Positions 1-5,496 of a DNA stretch of 5,497 bases are shown in pieces. Within the stretch, counting starts at the first letter, position 1. Every line of letters starts with the position of its first letter. Source of the DNA: Synergistaceae bacterium (GTDB taxonomy: Bacteria > Synergistota > Synergistia > Synergistales > Aminobacteriaceae); assembly GCA_017458545.1 (NCBI GenBank), contig JAFTBA010000317.1, positions 1 to 5,497 of the forward strand, written 5' to 3'. The notes beneath the pieces are model-generated. The model saw only the letters and a list, made by a program, of their open reading frames with translations, was not told the origin of the DNA and searched no databases. Made by a program: the position numbers and the translations under genes.

Positions 1-96
1 GATTCCGAGTCGTGCAGTGCTGTTAATCTGAAGGTTAAGACCTTTGAATATTAAGTGTTCGCCGAATGAGAGCGATAAATTTTTTATGTCAATCAT
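1..96 (-). CDS. ABC-type ATPase, probably ABC-F family, N-terminal fragment (cut by window edge)
   Basis: Too short for ordinary ORF finding, but clear on reading. From the ATG at 94-96 the minus strand encodes 32 residues, beginning MIDIKNLSLSFGEHLIF and ending TARLGI at the window edge. This is the first beta-sheet segment of an ABC nucleotide-binding domain: an 'I.NLS.SFG...lF..LnL.I' pattern, then the 'RLGI' strand that directly precedes the Walker A loop, which would start just outside the window. The 'SFGE..IF.GLNL.I' style is typical of ABC-F proteins, which are soluble twin-ATPase ribosome-associated factors. A transporter ATPase cannot be excluded from 32 residues. The start is supported by alignment with usual ABC-F N-termini, but no Shine-Dalgarno sequence precedes it, unlike the other three genes. 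It lies downstream of the surface-protein gene on the same strand, separated by a terminator. Confidence 0.8.
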   Translation of the reverse strand, partial: MIDIKNLSLSFGEHLIFKGLNLQINSTARLGI

Positions 97-103
97 GCCG
101 TGT

Positions 104-133
104 AATATACCACAAAAAAATCCCCCCTCACAA
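104..133 (-). promoter_or_regulatory. Candidate promoter of the ABC ATPase gene, overlapping the upstream terminator
   Basis: On the minus strand, TTGTGA (128-133, 4 of 6 matches to TTGACA) lies 18 bp before TATATT (104-109, 5 of 6 matches to TATAAT). Initiation about seven bases after the -10 box would fall at about 97-98, almost on the ATG at 94-96, giving a leaderless or nearly leaderless mRNA. The -35 box falls in the loop and stem of the terminator hairpin of the preceding gene. The promoter is inferred from hexamers only. Confidence 0.35.
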
Positions 134-147
134 ATCGCAAGGGGGGA
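114..147 (-). terminator. Rho-independent terminator of the surface-protein gene
   Basis: Read on the minus strand, an 8-bp stem (140-147 with 121-128, six G:C pairs flanked by A:T pairs) closes an 11-base loop and is followed by seven T residues (114-120). It begins 16 bases after the TAG stop of the 1376-residue ORF, the expected place for its terminator. No T-run follows on the other strand, so it acts in the minus direction. Confidence 0.9.
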
Positions 148-163
148 CAGAAATTTTCAGGGT

Positions 164-3100
164 CTAACGTTTTTTCACAGTCATTGCAATACCCAGTACT
201 CCGAGCAAAGCAATGAGTCCGAACCCTGAATAGCAGCCTCCGCTTGAACTGCTCCCGACTCCTTCAACAGCTGTTCCAGCACTGCCGTATATTACATCGG
301 TCAGCGCATACTCCTCGCCGTTAACTCTAAGAACGAAGTAGATACCGTCCTCAAGGTATTCAGGATTGATTCTGAAATGCAGTTTGTGATCATCGCTCGG
401 GAAGAACGCAAATTTCAGATCCGCGAACACAAGCCCTATATCCGAGTCAGTGATCTCTGATATGTCCTTGCTTTCTGTTGCCGGCTTCAGCTTGTAGCCG
501 ATAAGATGCGCGTTCGTCATGAGATATTCACCGCCGTACATCAGCTCAACTGCCACAGGGACAGGCTCAGTTGCTCCATTAACTTTCTGCTTAATGAAAT
601 CCTCAAGGTCAAGGCCGTCAGCTTTCACCCAGTGAACATAGGGGAATGCAAAGCCTTCCGAGTCAGCCTGTAAAGACTCTACGTCGCTATTCAACACAAT
701 CGAGTTCGGGGACACGAGCCCTATCCGCCAATATCCCGTATTGTTGCCGCCTGCGTCAATGAGATCACCGCTTACATTGCGCCTGTTCTCATGGACTTCA
801 GTAAGAGATTTACCCGGGTCAATTTCAGCTATAAGGCAGTACGTTCCGGCTGTGTCCGCGCTGGAAGGTGTCCAAGTGAATGTTGCCGTCTGCCTGCTGT
901 TTCCGTTGCCCCAGCCGGGGAGCTTTGTGAAAGTGTATTCGCCTATCGTTTTTTTGTTCTGGCTGTCGTAAATGTCCTTTGCGTATGACAGCTTCACCGT
1001 GAAATTGTCAGCGTCAACAAAGCTCGCGTTGTACACAGGAACGCTTATTTTGTATTTCAGACCCTGCAGCAGCATATTGTCGGTATCTATGCCGTAGTCA
1101 GCAAGGGTGAATCTTACTCCGCGCATTTTCATGGCCGTGTCATCATTGTTGTTGATATCGAATGAACCCCTGTCCCATTCGCCCCCTGTGGATCTGTAGG
1201 CGAATTTTTCAGGAAGAAGCAGCGACGGATCAGGCAGCTTGCTGTAGAGGCTGTTTCTGCCCCACAAAGCGTCATCCCTGTTGAAATCTTCTACCGCAAA
1301 TGCCGTTGTCATTGTCCCGGCCACGTCAAGATATGTGTCAAAACCTACGGTGAACCCTGCACCGCTGTACGCCGCAGGAATGTTTATTTTTATGCTCTCG
1401 CCGTCTGTTACGCTCCTTGTGAAACTTGACTCGCTGTTCTGCGGAATATGCGCCATATTTGAGCCGAAAAGGTTATCTATCGCTGAGAGGAATTTTGTTA
1501 TCGCTCCGAGCTTGTTGACCTTCTTTGTCTGATCTTGGCTCGTTACTGTGCTTGTCAGTGTGATTTCTTCCGAAAAATTTGAGCCGCTCCATGTCCTTTT
1601 ACCTTTTTTGGTGATGGACGTTCCTCCCGTGTAGCCTTCTACCTGCTCAAGTGTTGGAGGATATGAAAACAGGTTGCCGCGCTCGTGATACGGCTGGTAG
1701 TACGAGTCATTGACACCTGCCACGCCTGACGGCGATGAAGGCTCGCTCATGGCAAAAGTGATGTAGTTGCGCTTATCCCTTACCTTCGATTTGTCAAAGC
1801 TGCCCGTAGTGTCGTCTCTTGTCTGGCCGATAATCCACGCCGGAGCAGGGACTTCCTGAATAGGATAACGCCATATGTAACGGGTTGACAGGTTCATGTA
1901 CAGGGTATCCTGATAGTCAGCCTCAGTTCTTATTGTCATGGTATAGCTCTGGGAACGCTCGTTTGATTTTGATGTCGTTGTCTCTACTGTGTCCTTCAGC
2001 TTGTCCCATATCCCTCCAACGGTGCCCATCTTCTTGATAGCGTCTCCGCTTCCTATTCCGGCGGTCAGTATTCCCCTTATGCCCTGAAAAGTTTTTGAGG
2101 CCGTACGCAGCTCAGGTGTGTCAAGAGCGAATATAGTCTCAGCTACTCTCGTCATGCCGTATGTGAGGTTCTTTGTCTGTGTGCTTGAATGAGTGTTGCT
2201 GTATGTTACCGTGGTGCCAAGCCGGAGCGTGAAATTATTCGGGCCTTTCTGCAGTGCTGTGCCGTCTGAAGTCAGGTTATCGACATGATACGGGAACATC
2301 TGAAGCACAGCTGTGTAATCACGGTCCGAAGTGTCAGTAATTTTCACAGGGTCGTTGAGAGAAATGCTCTCACCGGCATAATCAGCCTTCGCAAATGCAA
2401 AATGATGATCGCGTTCTCCGGCTGCAGTAATCTCTTTGACCTGAGCCTGCCCGCTTTTTATGCCCGGAATGTTCGACATCAGTGCAATATGACTCCTCAG
2501 CTTGTTTCCGCCCCCGCTAGTCCACTGGGGATATTTGATGATGAGGTCGTCGCGTGTCGTTGCTTTTCCGACCGTGCCTGTGAATTTCCCGGCGATGATG
2601 TCAAATTCGCGGTCAACAAAGGGATAGGGATTCTGTTCTCCTGTTATAGGCTGAAGAAAGTAAAGTTTCCTGATTTTGTTCTCGTTTTCCTGTGAATGAC
2701 CTTCCTGATCTATGCCTGCATCGTCGGTACTAGGAAGATCCACATCCCTTGTGCTTACTCCTACCCAGCCGCTGCTGTTGTTGTGATTCCAGTATCTGGT
2801 GGGGGTGCCGATACCGTTATATATCGGATGTGTGCTCCCATAGTCGAACGTGTACCAGTCAACATATGCGCCGAATGCTAAACTTAAATACGGAGGTAAA
2901 AGCCAGTCAGTACCCCAACGACTATAATTCCTCTCGGTCTGAAGCATGACTCTCAGGACAGCAATATCATCACGGCCGTCTCCGTCAAAATCTCCGACAG
3001 TGGCCTTAACTCCGATCGGCATATTATATTCTCTACAATCTAGTAGTTCAAGAAATGTTCTGCGCTCAACGGATTCAGAATCAAGAGTTTGCACGTCTTC

Positions 3101-4294
3101 CTCACTCCGGAAACTGCCTCCGTTCCATTTATATGTCTTGACGTGAATGCGCCCTGTGTAGCCAACGAAAAAAGTATGCTGAGTGGGGCCTATTGTCAAG
3201 GTTTGAACCTGCGGCGATGTGTCCCTGTAAATTACGGCAAACTCTGTATTTCCGTCCGCGTCAAAATCTCCGGCCACAGTGCAGAGTGAATACGTGCAGG
3301 AAAGTCCGTCCATGTTAGTGCCGCGGGCCCTGTACTGTTCTCCCCCTACACTGTAGTCATATCTGCCGACCTCGCCGTCTCTAAGCAGGCTGACCGAGAA
3401 ACGAGCGTCCTTTGGTGTGCTTCCCGTGTGTGAAATATGGAGGACGTTGTAGTGGATAGCAACTGTGTCCGTTTCAACCACAACAATTTCATCGGCATAG
3501 CCGTCATTGTTGAAATCGCCTGCGGCCATGTCGACGGGGAAATATACTGTTCCGTCAAACATAGTCGGAGCCTCTCCGAGAGTCTTTGACCATGAGCCGA
3601 AATCTGCCGGGGTTACGTATGCGTCAGCGGAAGCAGTGCCGTAATTGACACATCCCAAATGTAAACGGACTGTTGCGCCGTCCCTGAAGAGAAACGCTAC
3701 AAGCTCGCCGTCATAGCCCTTCACTTTGATACCTGCTTTGACACCGACTAAATTGCCTGAGACGTAATCTTCATAGTCCGGCCATACAAAATGTTTGCCG
3801 CCCTCCTGAACATCTACACCGCCTGCGTCAGCACTGCTCACAACATAAGTACCTTGATTGTCCAGCGTTCTGAAGGGTTGTCTAGTGACAGCAAAATTCA
3901 GCAGTTTTTTTCCTGCATCACTGCTGCTTACGGCTGAAGTGTTGACTAATGACACGCTGCTATAGTCTGAGAGGTTCAGAAAGTAATAATTATCATCGGG
4001 CGACCTACCCGAGTACCCCGTTAATAACGCGAGGCGATTATTGCTGCCGTCATTGTTGAACGAGTGAAGTTCCTTGATATAGGAGTCACCGTAGGCACTA
4101 TAAATGAACACTGAGTCCTTCTTCATGCTTAAATCCCCTGAGGTTGTGCCCGTAATATGCCTGACTATGTCGGGTATATACTTCAGTTCGCGCTCTGTAC
4201 CGTCATGGCCTGGAACTGTTACAGCGAAGGAGGCTCCTGCACTGAGAAGAAGCAGCAGGAACACTCCGAATGAAAAACGCAATTTGTGTTTCAT
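164..4294 (-). CDS. Large secreted FG-GAP/VCBS-repeat surface protein with CARDB-like domain and Synerg-CTERM tail
   Basis: This intact ORF encodes 1376 residues. Residues 1-24 form a Sec signal peptide (K2-H-K-L-R, a run of Leu, probable cleavage after A-S-F-A24), which fixes the start together with a GGAG eight bases upstream. Residues 255-450 carry three FG-GAP/VCBS calcium loops of DxDxDG(x2)D type at D260-D268, D343-E351 and D435-D443, with a degenerate fourth at about 564-589, suggesting an integrin-like beta-propeller. Residues 690-975 are Ser/Thr-rich and unrecognised. About 1078-1182 resembles a CARDB adhesion domain (Ig-like), ending in a 'GxYxLxAxIDP...ExxENRRN'-like pattern. About 1190-1340 is another probable beta-domain. 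Residues 1348-1376 are a Synerg-CTERM-like signal. The protein is inferred to be exported and displayed on the cell surface. Its ligand and function are unknown; adhesion is a guess from the domains. It has six Cys, including a close pair C333/C338 and the tail C1354. It appears monocistronic, with its own promoter and terminator. Confidence 0.93.
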   Translation of the reverse strand: MKHKLRFSFGVFLLLLLSAGASFAVTVPGHDGTERELKYIPDIVRHITGTTSGDLSMKKDSVFIYSAYGDSYIKELHSFNNDGSNNRLALLTGYSGRSPDDNYYFLNLSDYSSVSLVNTSAVSSSDAGKKLLNFAVTRQPFRTLDNQGTYVVSSADAGGVDVQEGGKHFVWPDYEDYVSGNLVGVKAGIKVKGYDGELVAFLFRDGATVRLHLGCVNYGTASADAYVTPADFGSWSKTLGEAPTMFDGTVYFPVDMAAGDFNNDGYADEIVVVETDTVAIHYNVLHISHTGSTPKDARFSVSLLRDGEVGRYDYSVGGEQYRARGTNMDGLSCTYSLCTVAGDFDADGNTEFAVIYRDTSPQVQTLTIGPTQHTFFVGYTGRIHVKTYKWNGGSFRSEEDVQTLDSESVERRTFLELLDCREYNMPIGVKATVGDFDGDGRDDIAVLRVMLQTERNYSRWGTDWLLPPYLSLAFGAYVDWYTFDYGSTHPIYNGIGTPTRYWNHNNSSGWVGVSTRDVDLPSTDDAGIDQEGHSQENENKIRKLYFLQPITGEQNPYPFVDREFDIIAGKFTGTVGKATTRDDLIIKYPQWTSGGGNKLRSHIALMSNIPGIKSGQAQVKEITAAGERDHHFAFAKADYAGESISLNDPVKITDTSDRDYTAVLQMFPYHVDNLTSDGTALQKGPNNFTLRLGTTVTYSNTHSSTQTKNLTYGMTRVAETIFALDTPELRTASKTFQGIRGILTAGIGSGDAIKKMGTVGGIWDKLKDTVETTTSKSNERSQSYTMTIRTEADYQDTLYMNLSTRYIWRYPIQEVPAPAWIIGQTRDDTTGSFDKSKVRDKRNYITFAMSEPSSPSGVAGVNDSYYQPYHERGNLFSYPPTLEQVEGYTGGTSITKKGKRTWSGSNFSEEITLTSTVTSQDQTKKVNKLGAITKFLSAIDNLFGSNMAHIPQNSESSFTRSVTDGESIKINIPAAYSGAGFTVGFDTYLDVAGTMTTAFAVEDFNRDDALWGRNSLYSKLPDPSLLLPEKFAYRSTGGEWDRGSFDINNNDDTAMKMRGVRFTLADYGIDTDNMLLQGLKYKISVPVYNASFVDADNFTVKLSYAKDIYDSQNKKTIGEYTFTKLPGWGNGNSRQTATFTWTPSSADTAGTYCLIAEIDPGKSLTEVHENRRNVSGDLIDAGGNNTGYWRIGLVSPNSIVLNSDVESLQADSEGFAFPYVHWVKADGLDLEDFIKQKVNGATEPVPVAVELMYGGEYLMTNAHLIGYKLKPATESKDISEITDSDIGLVFADLKFAFFPSDDHKLHFRINPEYLEDGIYFVLRVNGEEYALTDVIYGSAGTAVEGVGSSSSGGCYSGFGLIALLGVLGIAMTVKKR
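167..253 (-). other. Segment encoding the Synerg-CTERM-like sorting signal (residues 1348-1376)
   Basis: The C-terminus consists of a Ser-rich spacer, G1352-G1353-C1354, a hydrophobic stretch (roughly residues 1357-1373, F-G-L-I-A-L-L-G-V-L-G-I-A-M) and terminal K-K-R. This three-part layout (motif, transmembrane helix, basic end) is that of the sorting tails cut by membrane proteases, and the Gly-Cys form is the one described in Synergistota. By analogy with other Cys-containing CTERM signals, the helix is probably removed and the Cys may become lipid-modified. That processing is inferred. The sorting enzyme is not in this window. Confidence 0.82.
749..1063 (-). other. Segment encoding a CARDB-like Ig-fold domain (residues about 1078-1182)
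   Basis: The translated segment shows the usual CARDB order. It has an 'I.VPVYNASFVDADNFTV'-like strand pair (short form of 'V.N.G...A..F.V.L'), a central strand with a W-T-P turn near residue 1141, then 'G-T-Y-C-L-I-A-E-I-D-P' with a following Glu-rich 'EVHENRRN'. CARDB domains are extracellular Ig-like modules in bacterial surface and adhesion proteins. The domain name rests on pattern similarity, not a profile search. Confidence 0.68.
1370..2227 (-). other. Segment encoding the unrecognised Ser/Thr-rich central region (residues about 690-975)
   Basis: Two stretches have a similar layout. The first has Ser/Thr-rich alternating segments at about 692-716 and 768-798 flanking a Gly-rich, mildly hydrophobic stretch at 737-765. 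The second has Ser/Thr-rich segments at about 901-925 and 949-972 flanking a hydrophobic stretch near 927-948. Between them lies an aromatic- and Pro-rich part including 'YYQPYHERGNLFSYPP' (866-880). I do not recognise a named family. The alternating polar/apolar strands suggest long beta-hairpins. Confidence 0.5.
2945..3532 (-). other. Segment encoding FG-GAP/VCBS calcium-loop repeats (residues 255-450)
   Basis: Three loops are plain. Loop one is G-D-F-N-N-D-G-Y-A-D (259-268), loop two G-D-F-D-A-D-G-N-T-E (342-351), and loop three G-D-F-D-G-D-G-R-D-D (434-443). Each is followed by a short hydrophobic strand. The spacing of 83 and 92 residues is longer than in compact FG-GAP arrays, so each propeller blade carries long insertions. 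Acidic residues at positions 1, 3, 5 and 9 of each loop are kept (Asn at position 3 in loop one, Glu at position 9 in loop two), as expected for calcium binding. Confidence 0.85.
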
Positions 4295-4302
4295 GAAAGA
4301 TT

Positions 4303-4307
4303 CTCCT
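4303..4307 (-). promoter_or_regulatory. Ribosome binding site of the surface-protein gene
   Basis: AGGAG on the minus strand lies eight bases before the ATG at 4292-4294. It confirms the start chosen from the signal peptide. Confidence 0.85.
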
Positions 4308-4343
4308 TTTTTGAAGTAATTTGAGGATTATCATGTTGAGGAA

Positions 4344-4373
4344 ATTATACTCCAAATGTTATTGCTCTGTCGA
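4344..4373 (-). promoter_or_regulatory. Sigma70-type promoter of the surface-protein gene
   Basis: On the minus strand, TCGACA (4368-4373, 5 of 6 matches to TTGACA) is separated by 18 bp from a perfect TATAAT (4344-4349). Initiation would be near 4337, giving a leader of about 43 bases that contains the ribosome binding site. It lies downstream of the hsp20 terminator, so the large gene is probably its own transcription unit. Confidence 0.65.
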
Positions 4374-4411
4374 ATTTCATTCGTGGAGGGGTTTGCAGGA
4401 TTGTTAAGCAC

Positions 4412-4442
4412 AAAAAAACCGCAGACATTTTTCAGTCTGCGG
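4412..4442 (-). terminator. Rho-independent terminator of hsp20
   Basis: Read on the minus strand, an 8-bp perfect stem (CCGCAGAC, 4435-4442 with 4419-4426) encloses an 8-base loop and is followed by seven T residues (4412-4418). It starts 36 bases after the hsp20 TAG stop. The other strand lacks a T-run. Confidence 0.93.
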
Positions 4443-4450
4443 CAAAAATT

Positions 4451-4485
4451 CTAATCCCTAATCCCTAACCCCTAAACGCTAATCA
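4451..4485 (-). repeat. Five imperfect heptamer repeats spanning the hsp20 stop codon
   Basis: On the plus strand the units are CTAATCC, CTAATCC, CTAACCC, CTAAACG and CTAATCA, with no gaps. The last unit includes the hsp20 stop codon (4479-4481) and its final Asp codon. The invariant CTAA reads TTAG on the minus strand, so a TAG recurs every seven bases. Because seven is not a multiple of three, the copies supply stops in all three frames directly after the gene. The array ends eight bases before the terminator stem. Confidence 0.85.
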
Positions 4486-4925
4486 CCGGTGATAGCGACT
4501 TTCTTGTGAGCTTTGTCCTGAGTTTTCTCTGCGACTTCAACGGTGAGTACTCCGTTTTTGAACGCAGCTTTTGCGGTTTCGGGGTCAGCCTCAACGGGGA
4601 ATGAGATTACGCGCTCAATTTTTCCGTAACGCCTCTCACTGCGGAAATAGCTCTTACCGTCTCCGCCCTCTTTAGTTTCTGACTTCTTTTCGGCTGAAAG
4701 CGTGAGCCTGTCGGAATAGACATGAAGTTCGACATCATCGGGGTTAATTCCCGGGAGTTCGGCCTCTGCGAAAATCTTGCCGTCCTTTCTGTAAAGGTCA
4801 GTTTTTGCTCCGAACTCAGGGAATGTATCAGTGAAGAACGGTTCGTTGAAACTCCTTGCGAAAGTATCAATAATGCTCTCAGGATCCATCATTCTCATCA
4901 TCGGGTAAAATCTTTCTCTTGCCAT
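4479..4925 (-). CDS. Hsp20/alpha-crystallin family small heat-shock protein
   Basis: The 148-residue product is an ATP-independent cytoplasmic holdase that binds unfolding proteins and forms oligomers. The length is usual for bacterial Hsp20. A Met- and Phe-rich N-terminal arm (residues 1-38, including Y-P-M-M-R-M-M) precedes an alpha-crystallin domain at about 40-135. The domain has the family marks E-L-P-G (56-59), 'NPDDVEL' (61-67), 'RRYGKIERVISFP' (98-110) and the A-x3-G-V-L signature (A121, G125, L127). The C-terminal tail holds V143-A-I145, the I/V-x-I/V anchor that docks into a neighbouring dimer. The ATG is preceded by AAAGGAGA. No CIRCE operator is seen upstream; control may instead lie in the leader structure described separately. 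Nothing looks truncated. Confidence 0.96.
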   Translation of the reverse strand: MARERFYPMMRMMDPESIIDTFARSFNEPFFTDTFPEFGAKTDLYRKDGKIFAEAELPGINPDDVELHVYSDRLTLSAEKKSETKEGGDGKSYFRSERRYGKIERVISFPVEADPETAKAAFKNGVLTVEVAEKTQDKAHKKVAITGD

Positions 4926-4935
4926 TGTAAACCAA

Positions 4936-4943
4936 TCTCCTTT
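4936..4943 (-). promoter_or_regulatory. Ribosome binding site of hsp20
   Basis: AAAGGAGA on the minus strand, ending ten bases before the ATG at 4923-4925. Its GGAGA core (4936-4940) can pair exactly with UCUCC made from 4990-4994, which could mask it in longer transcripts. Confidence 0.85.
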
Positions 4944-4952
4944 ATGTTATTT

Positions 4953-4986
4953 CCGTGAAGGTATCTTTTATCTTTTTCCCTCACGA
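4953..4986 (-). promoter_or_regulatory. Hairpin in the hsp20 leader
   Basis: In the minus-strand RNA, UCGUGAGGG (4978-4986) pairs with CCUUCACGG (4953-4961): nine pairs, two of them G:U, around a 16-base A-rich loop. It sits nine bases before the ribosome binding site. No T-run follows, so it is not a terminator. It may act in mRNA stability or as part of a temperature-sensitive leader. Confidence 0.55.
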
Positions 4987-4994
4987 CATGGAGA

Positions 4995-5000
4995 ATTATA
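4995..5000 (-). promoter_or_regulatory. Candidate -10 box of the hsp20 promoter
   Basis: A perfect TATAAT on the minus strand about 70 bases before the hsp20 start. No good -35 hexamer lies at the usual distance (ATATGG at 17 bp), so the promoter may need an activator or another sigma factor. Initiation would be near 4988. Confidence 0.45.
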
Positions 5001-5066
5001 TTACTGACTTTCTTTAACCATATCGGGAGAAAGTATCAATCCTGAGTAATAACTTTTACTGACTTT
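5001..5066 (-). repeat. 11-bp direct repeat upstream of hsp20
   Basis: AAAGTCAGTAA on the minus strand occurs exactly twice, at 5001-5011 and 5056-5066, with starts 55 bp apart. The proximal copy abuts the TATAAT box, in the position of the promoter spacer. This could be a regulator site, but two copies in an A/T-rich region are weak evidence. Confidence 0.5.
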
Positions 5067-5093
5067 TTGATGAAATATGACCTTATAACTCAG
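5042..5093 (-). repeat. Imperfect inverted repeat after the redox-protein gene
   Basis: CTGAGTAATAA (5042-5052) and TTATAACTCAG (5083-5093) are inverted with one mismatch and a 30-base loop. It starts seven bases after the stop of the glutaredoxin-like gene. Without a T-run and with a long loop it is a poor terminator; it may protect the 3' end of the message or be an operator. Confidence 0.4.
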
Positions 5094-5099
5094 TCCTGT

Positions 5100-5384
5100 T
5101 TACGCTAATGCCGCCTCAAGAACCCTTCTCACGTTTTCTTTGCACTCTTCGTACTTCTCGCCCCTGTGAGCCTCATAGACCTTCACCCCGTCAACGAACA
5201 TCGCAGGAACATGATAGTAGTCATACTGATTCGAGATGTCGGGATTCTGATTCTCCTCAACCCAGTTGATATTGACCGATGAATATTCGGGCTTCCCGTT
5301 CACAAGCTCTTTGAGCGCTTCACGGGCCTGTTTGCAGTAAGGACAGCCCTCAAGATAAAACGCTGTTACTTTCTTAGTACTCAT
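5100..5384 (-). CDS. Small glutaredoxin/thioredoxin-fold disulfide oxidoreductase (CPYC)
   Basis: The 94-residue cytoplasmic protein has the size and layout of the glutaredoxin family. A first strand (K-V-T-A-F-Y, 5-10) leads to the redox motif C14-P-Y-C17 at the start of a helix. The cis-proline needed for substrate binding is in H-V-P60-A-M-F-V, and the final beta-hairpin and helix are present. C14-P-Y-C17 is the classic dithiol glutaredoxin motif and should reduce protein disulfides. The usual glutathione-site features are altered: H-V-P replaces T-V-P, and H-R-G-E-K replaces the G-G-x-D-like turn. A thioredoxin reductase partner is therefore as likely as glutathione (inference). A third Cys (C81) lies in the last helix. 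The ATG is chosen from the ribosome binding site ten bases upstream and the short usual N-terminus. No clear terminator separates it from hsp20, 174 bases downstream. Confidence 0.88.
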   Translation of the reverse strand: MSTKKVTAFYLEGCPYCKQAREALKELVNGKPEYSSVNINWVEENQNPDISNQYDYYHVPAMFVDGVKVYEAHRGEKYEECKENVRRVLEAALA

Positions 5385-5394
5385 TCAGTAAAAA

Positions 5395-5403
5395 CCTTCC
5401 TTC
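5395..5403 (-). promoter_or_regulatory. Ribosome binding site of the glutaredoxin-like gene
   Basis: GAAGGAAGG on the minus strand ends ten bases before the ATG at 5382-5384. It is a moderate purine-rich match. Confidence 0.6.
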
Positions 5404-5426
5404 AAATTTTTGTTTTAATGATTGTA

Positions 5427-5454
5427 ATTATAATGTGAAAAGTCTCAATCCCAA
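5427..5454 (-). promoter_or_regulatory. Candidate promoter of the glutaredoxin-like gene
   Basis: TTGGGA (5449-5454, 4 of 6 matches to TTGACA) lies 16 bp before a perfect TATAAT (5427-5432) on the minus strand. Initiation near 5420 gives a leader of about 36 bases. It lies directly after the terminator of the preceding gene, as expected for a new transcription unit. Confidence 0.55.
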
Positions 5455-5463
5455 ACTAATAAT

Positions 5464-5496
5464 AAAAAACCTCCGCCGTAAACTTCCCGGCAGAGG
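5464..5496 (-). terminator. Rho-independent terminator of a gene beyond the right edge
   Basis: Read on the minus strand, CCTCTGCCG (5488-5496) pairs with CGGCGGAGG (5470-5478) over nine positions, with one G:U pair, around a nine-base loop. Six T residues follow (5464-5469). In the plus direction the wobble would become a C:A mismatch, which supports minus-strand use. The gene it serves lies outside the window. Confidence 0.88.

Noticed and set aside
87..92. TTGACA on the minus strand as a -35 box.
   Set aside because: It lies inside the ABC ATPase coding start and no -10 box follows at 16-18 bp.
44..229. 61-codon plus-strand ORF at the left edge.
   Set aside because: It runs through the terminator hairpin and antisense to two better supported genes.
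2285..2695. 136-codon plus-strand ORF.
   Set aside because: Lies wholly inside the strongly supported minus-strand surface-protein gene, lacks a ribosome binding site and recognisable motifs; a shadow frame.
4451..4485. Heptamer array as a CRISPR or telomere-type repeat.
   Set aside because: Units are seven bases with no spacers, and five copies beside a stop codon fit a simple tandem repeat; the likeness to telomeric TTTAGGG is superficial.
4607..4870. 87-codon minus-strand ORF overlapping hsp20 in another frame.
   Set aside because: The other frame carries all the Hsp20 family motifs; this one has none.
5018..5027. CCCGATAT on the minus strand resembling the sigma32 -10 element upstream of hsp20.
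   Set aside because: No CTTGAA-like -35 element at the needed distance, and presence of sigma32 in this lineage is unknown.
4926..5099. CIRCE heat-shock operator for HrcA.
   Set aside because: Neither half-site TTAGCACTC nor GAGTGCTAA occurs in the region.
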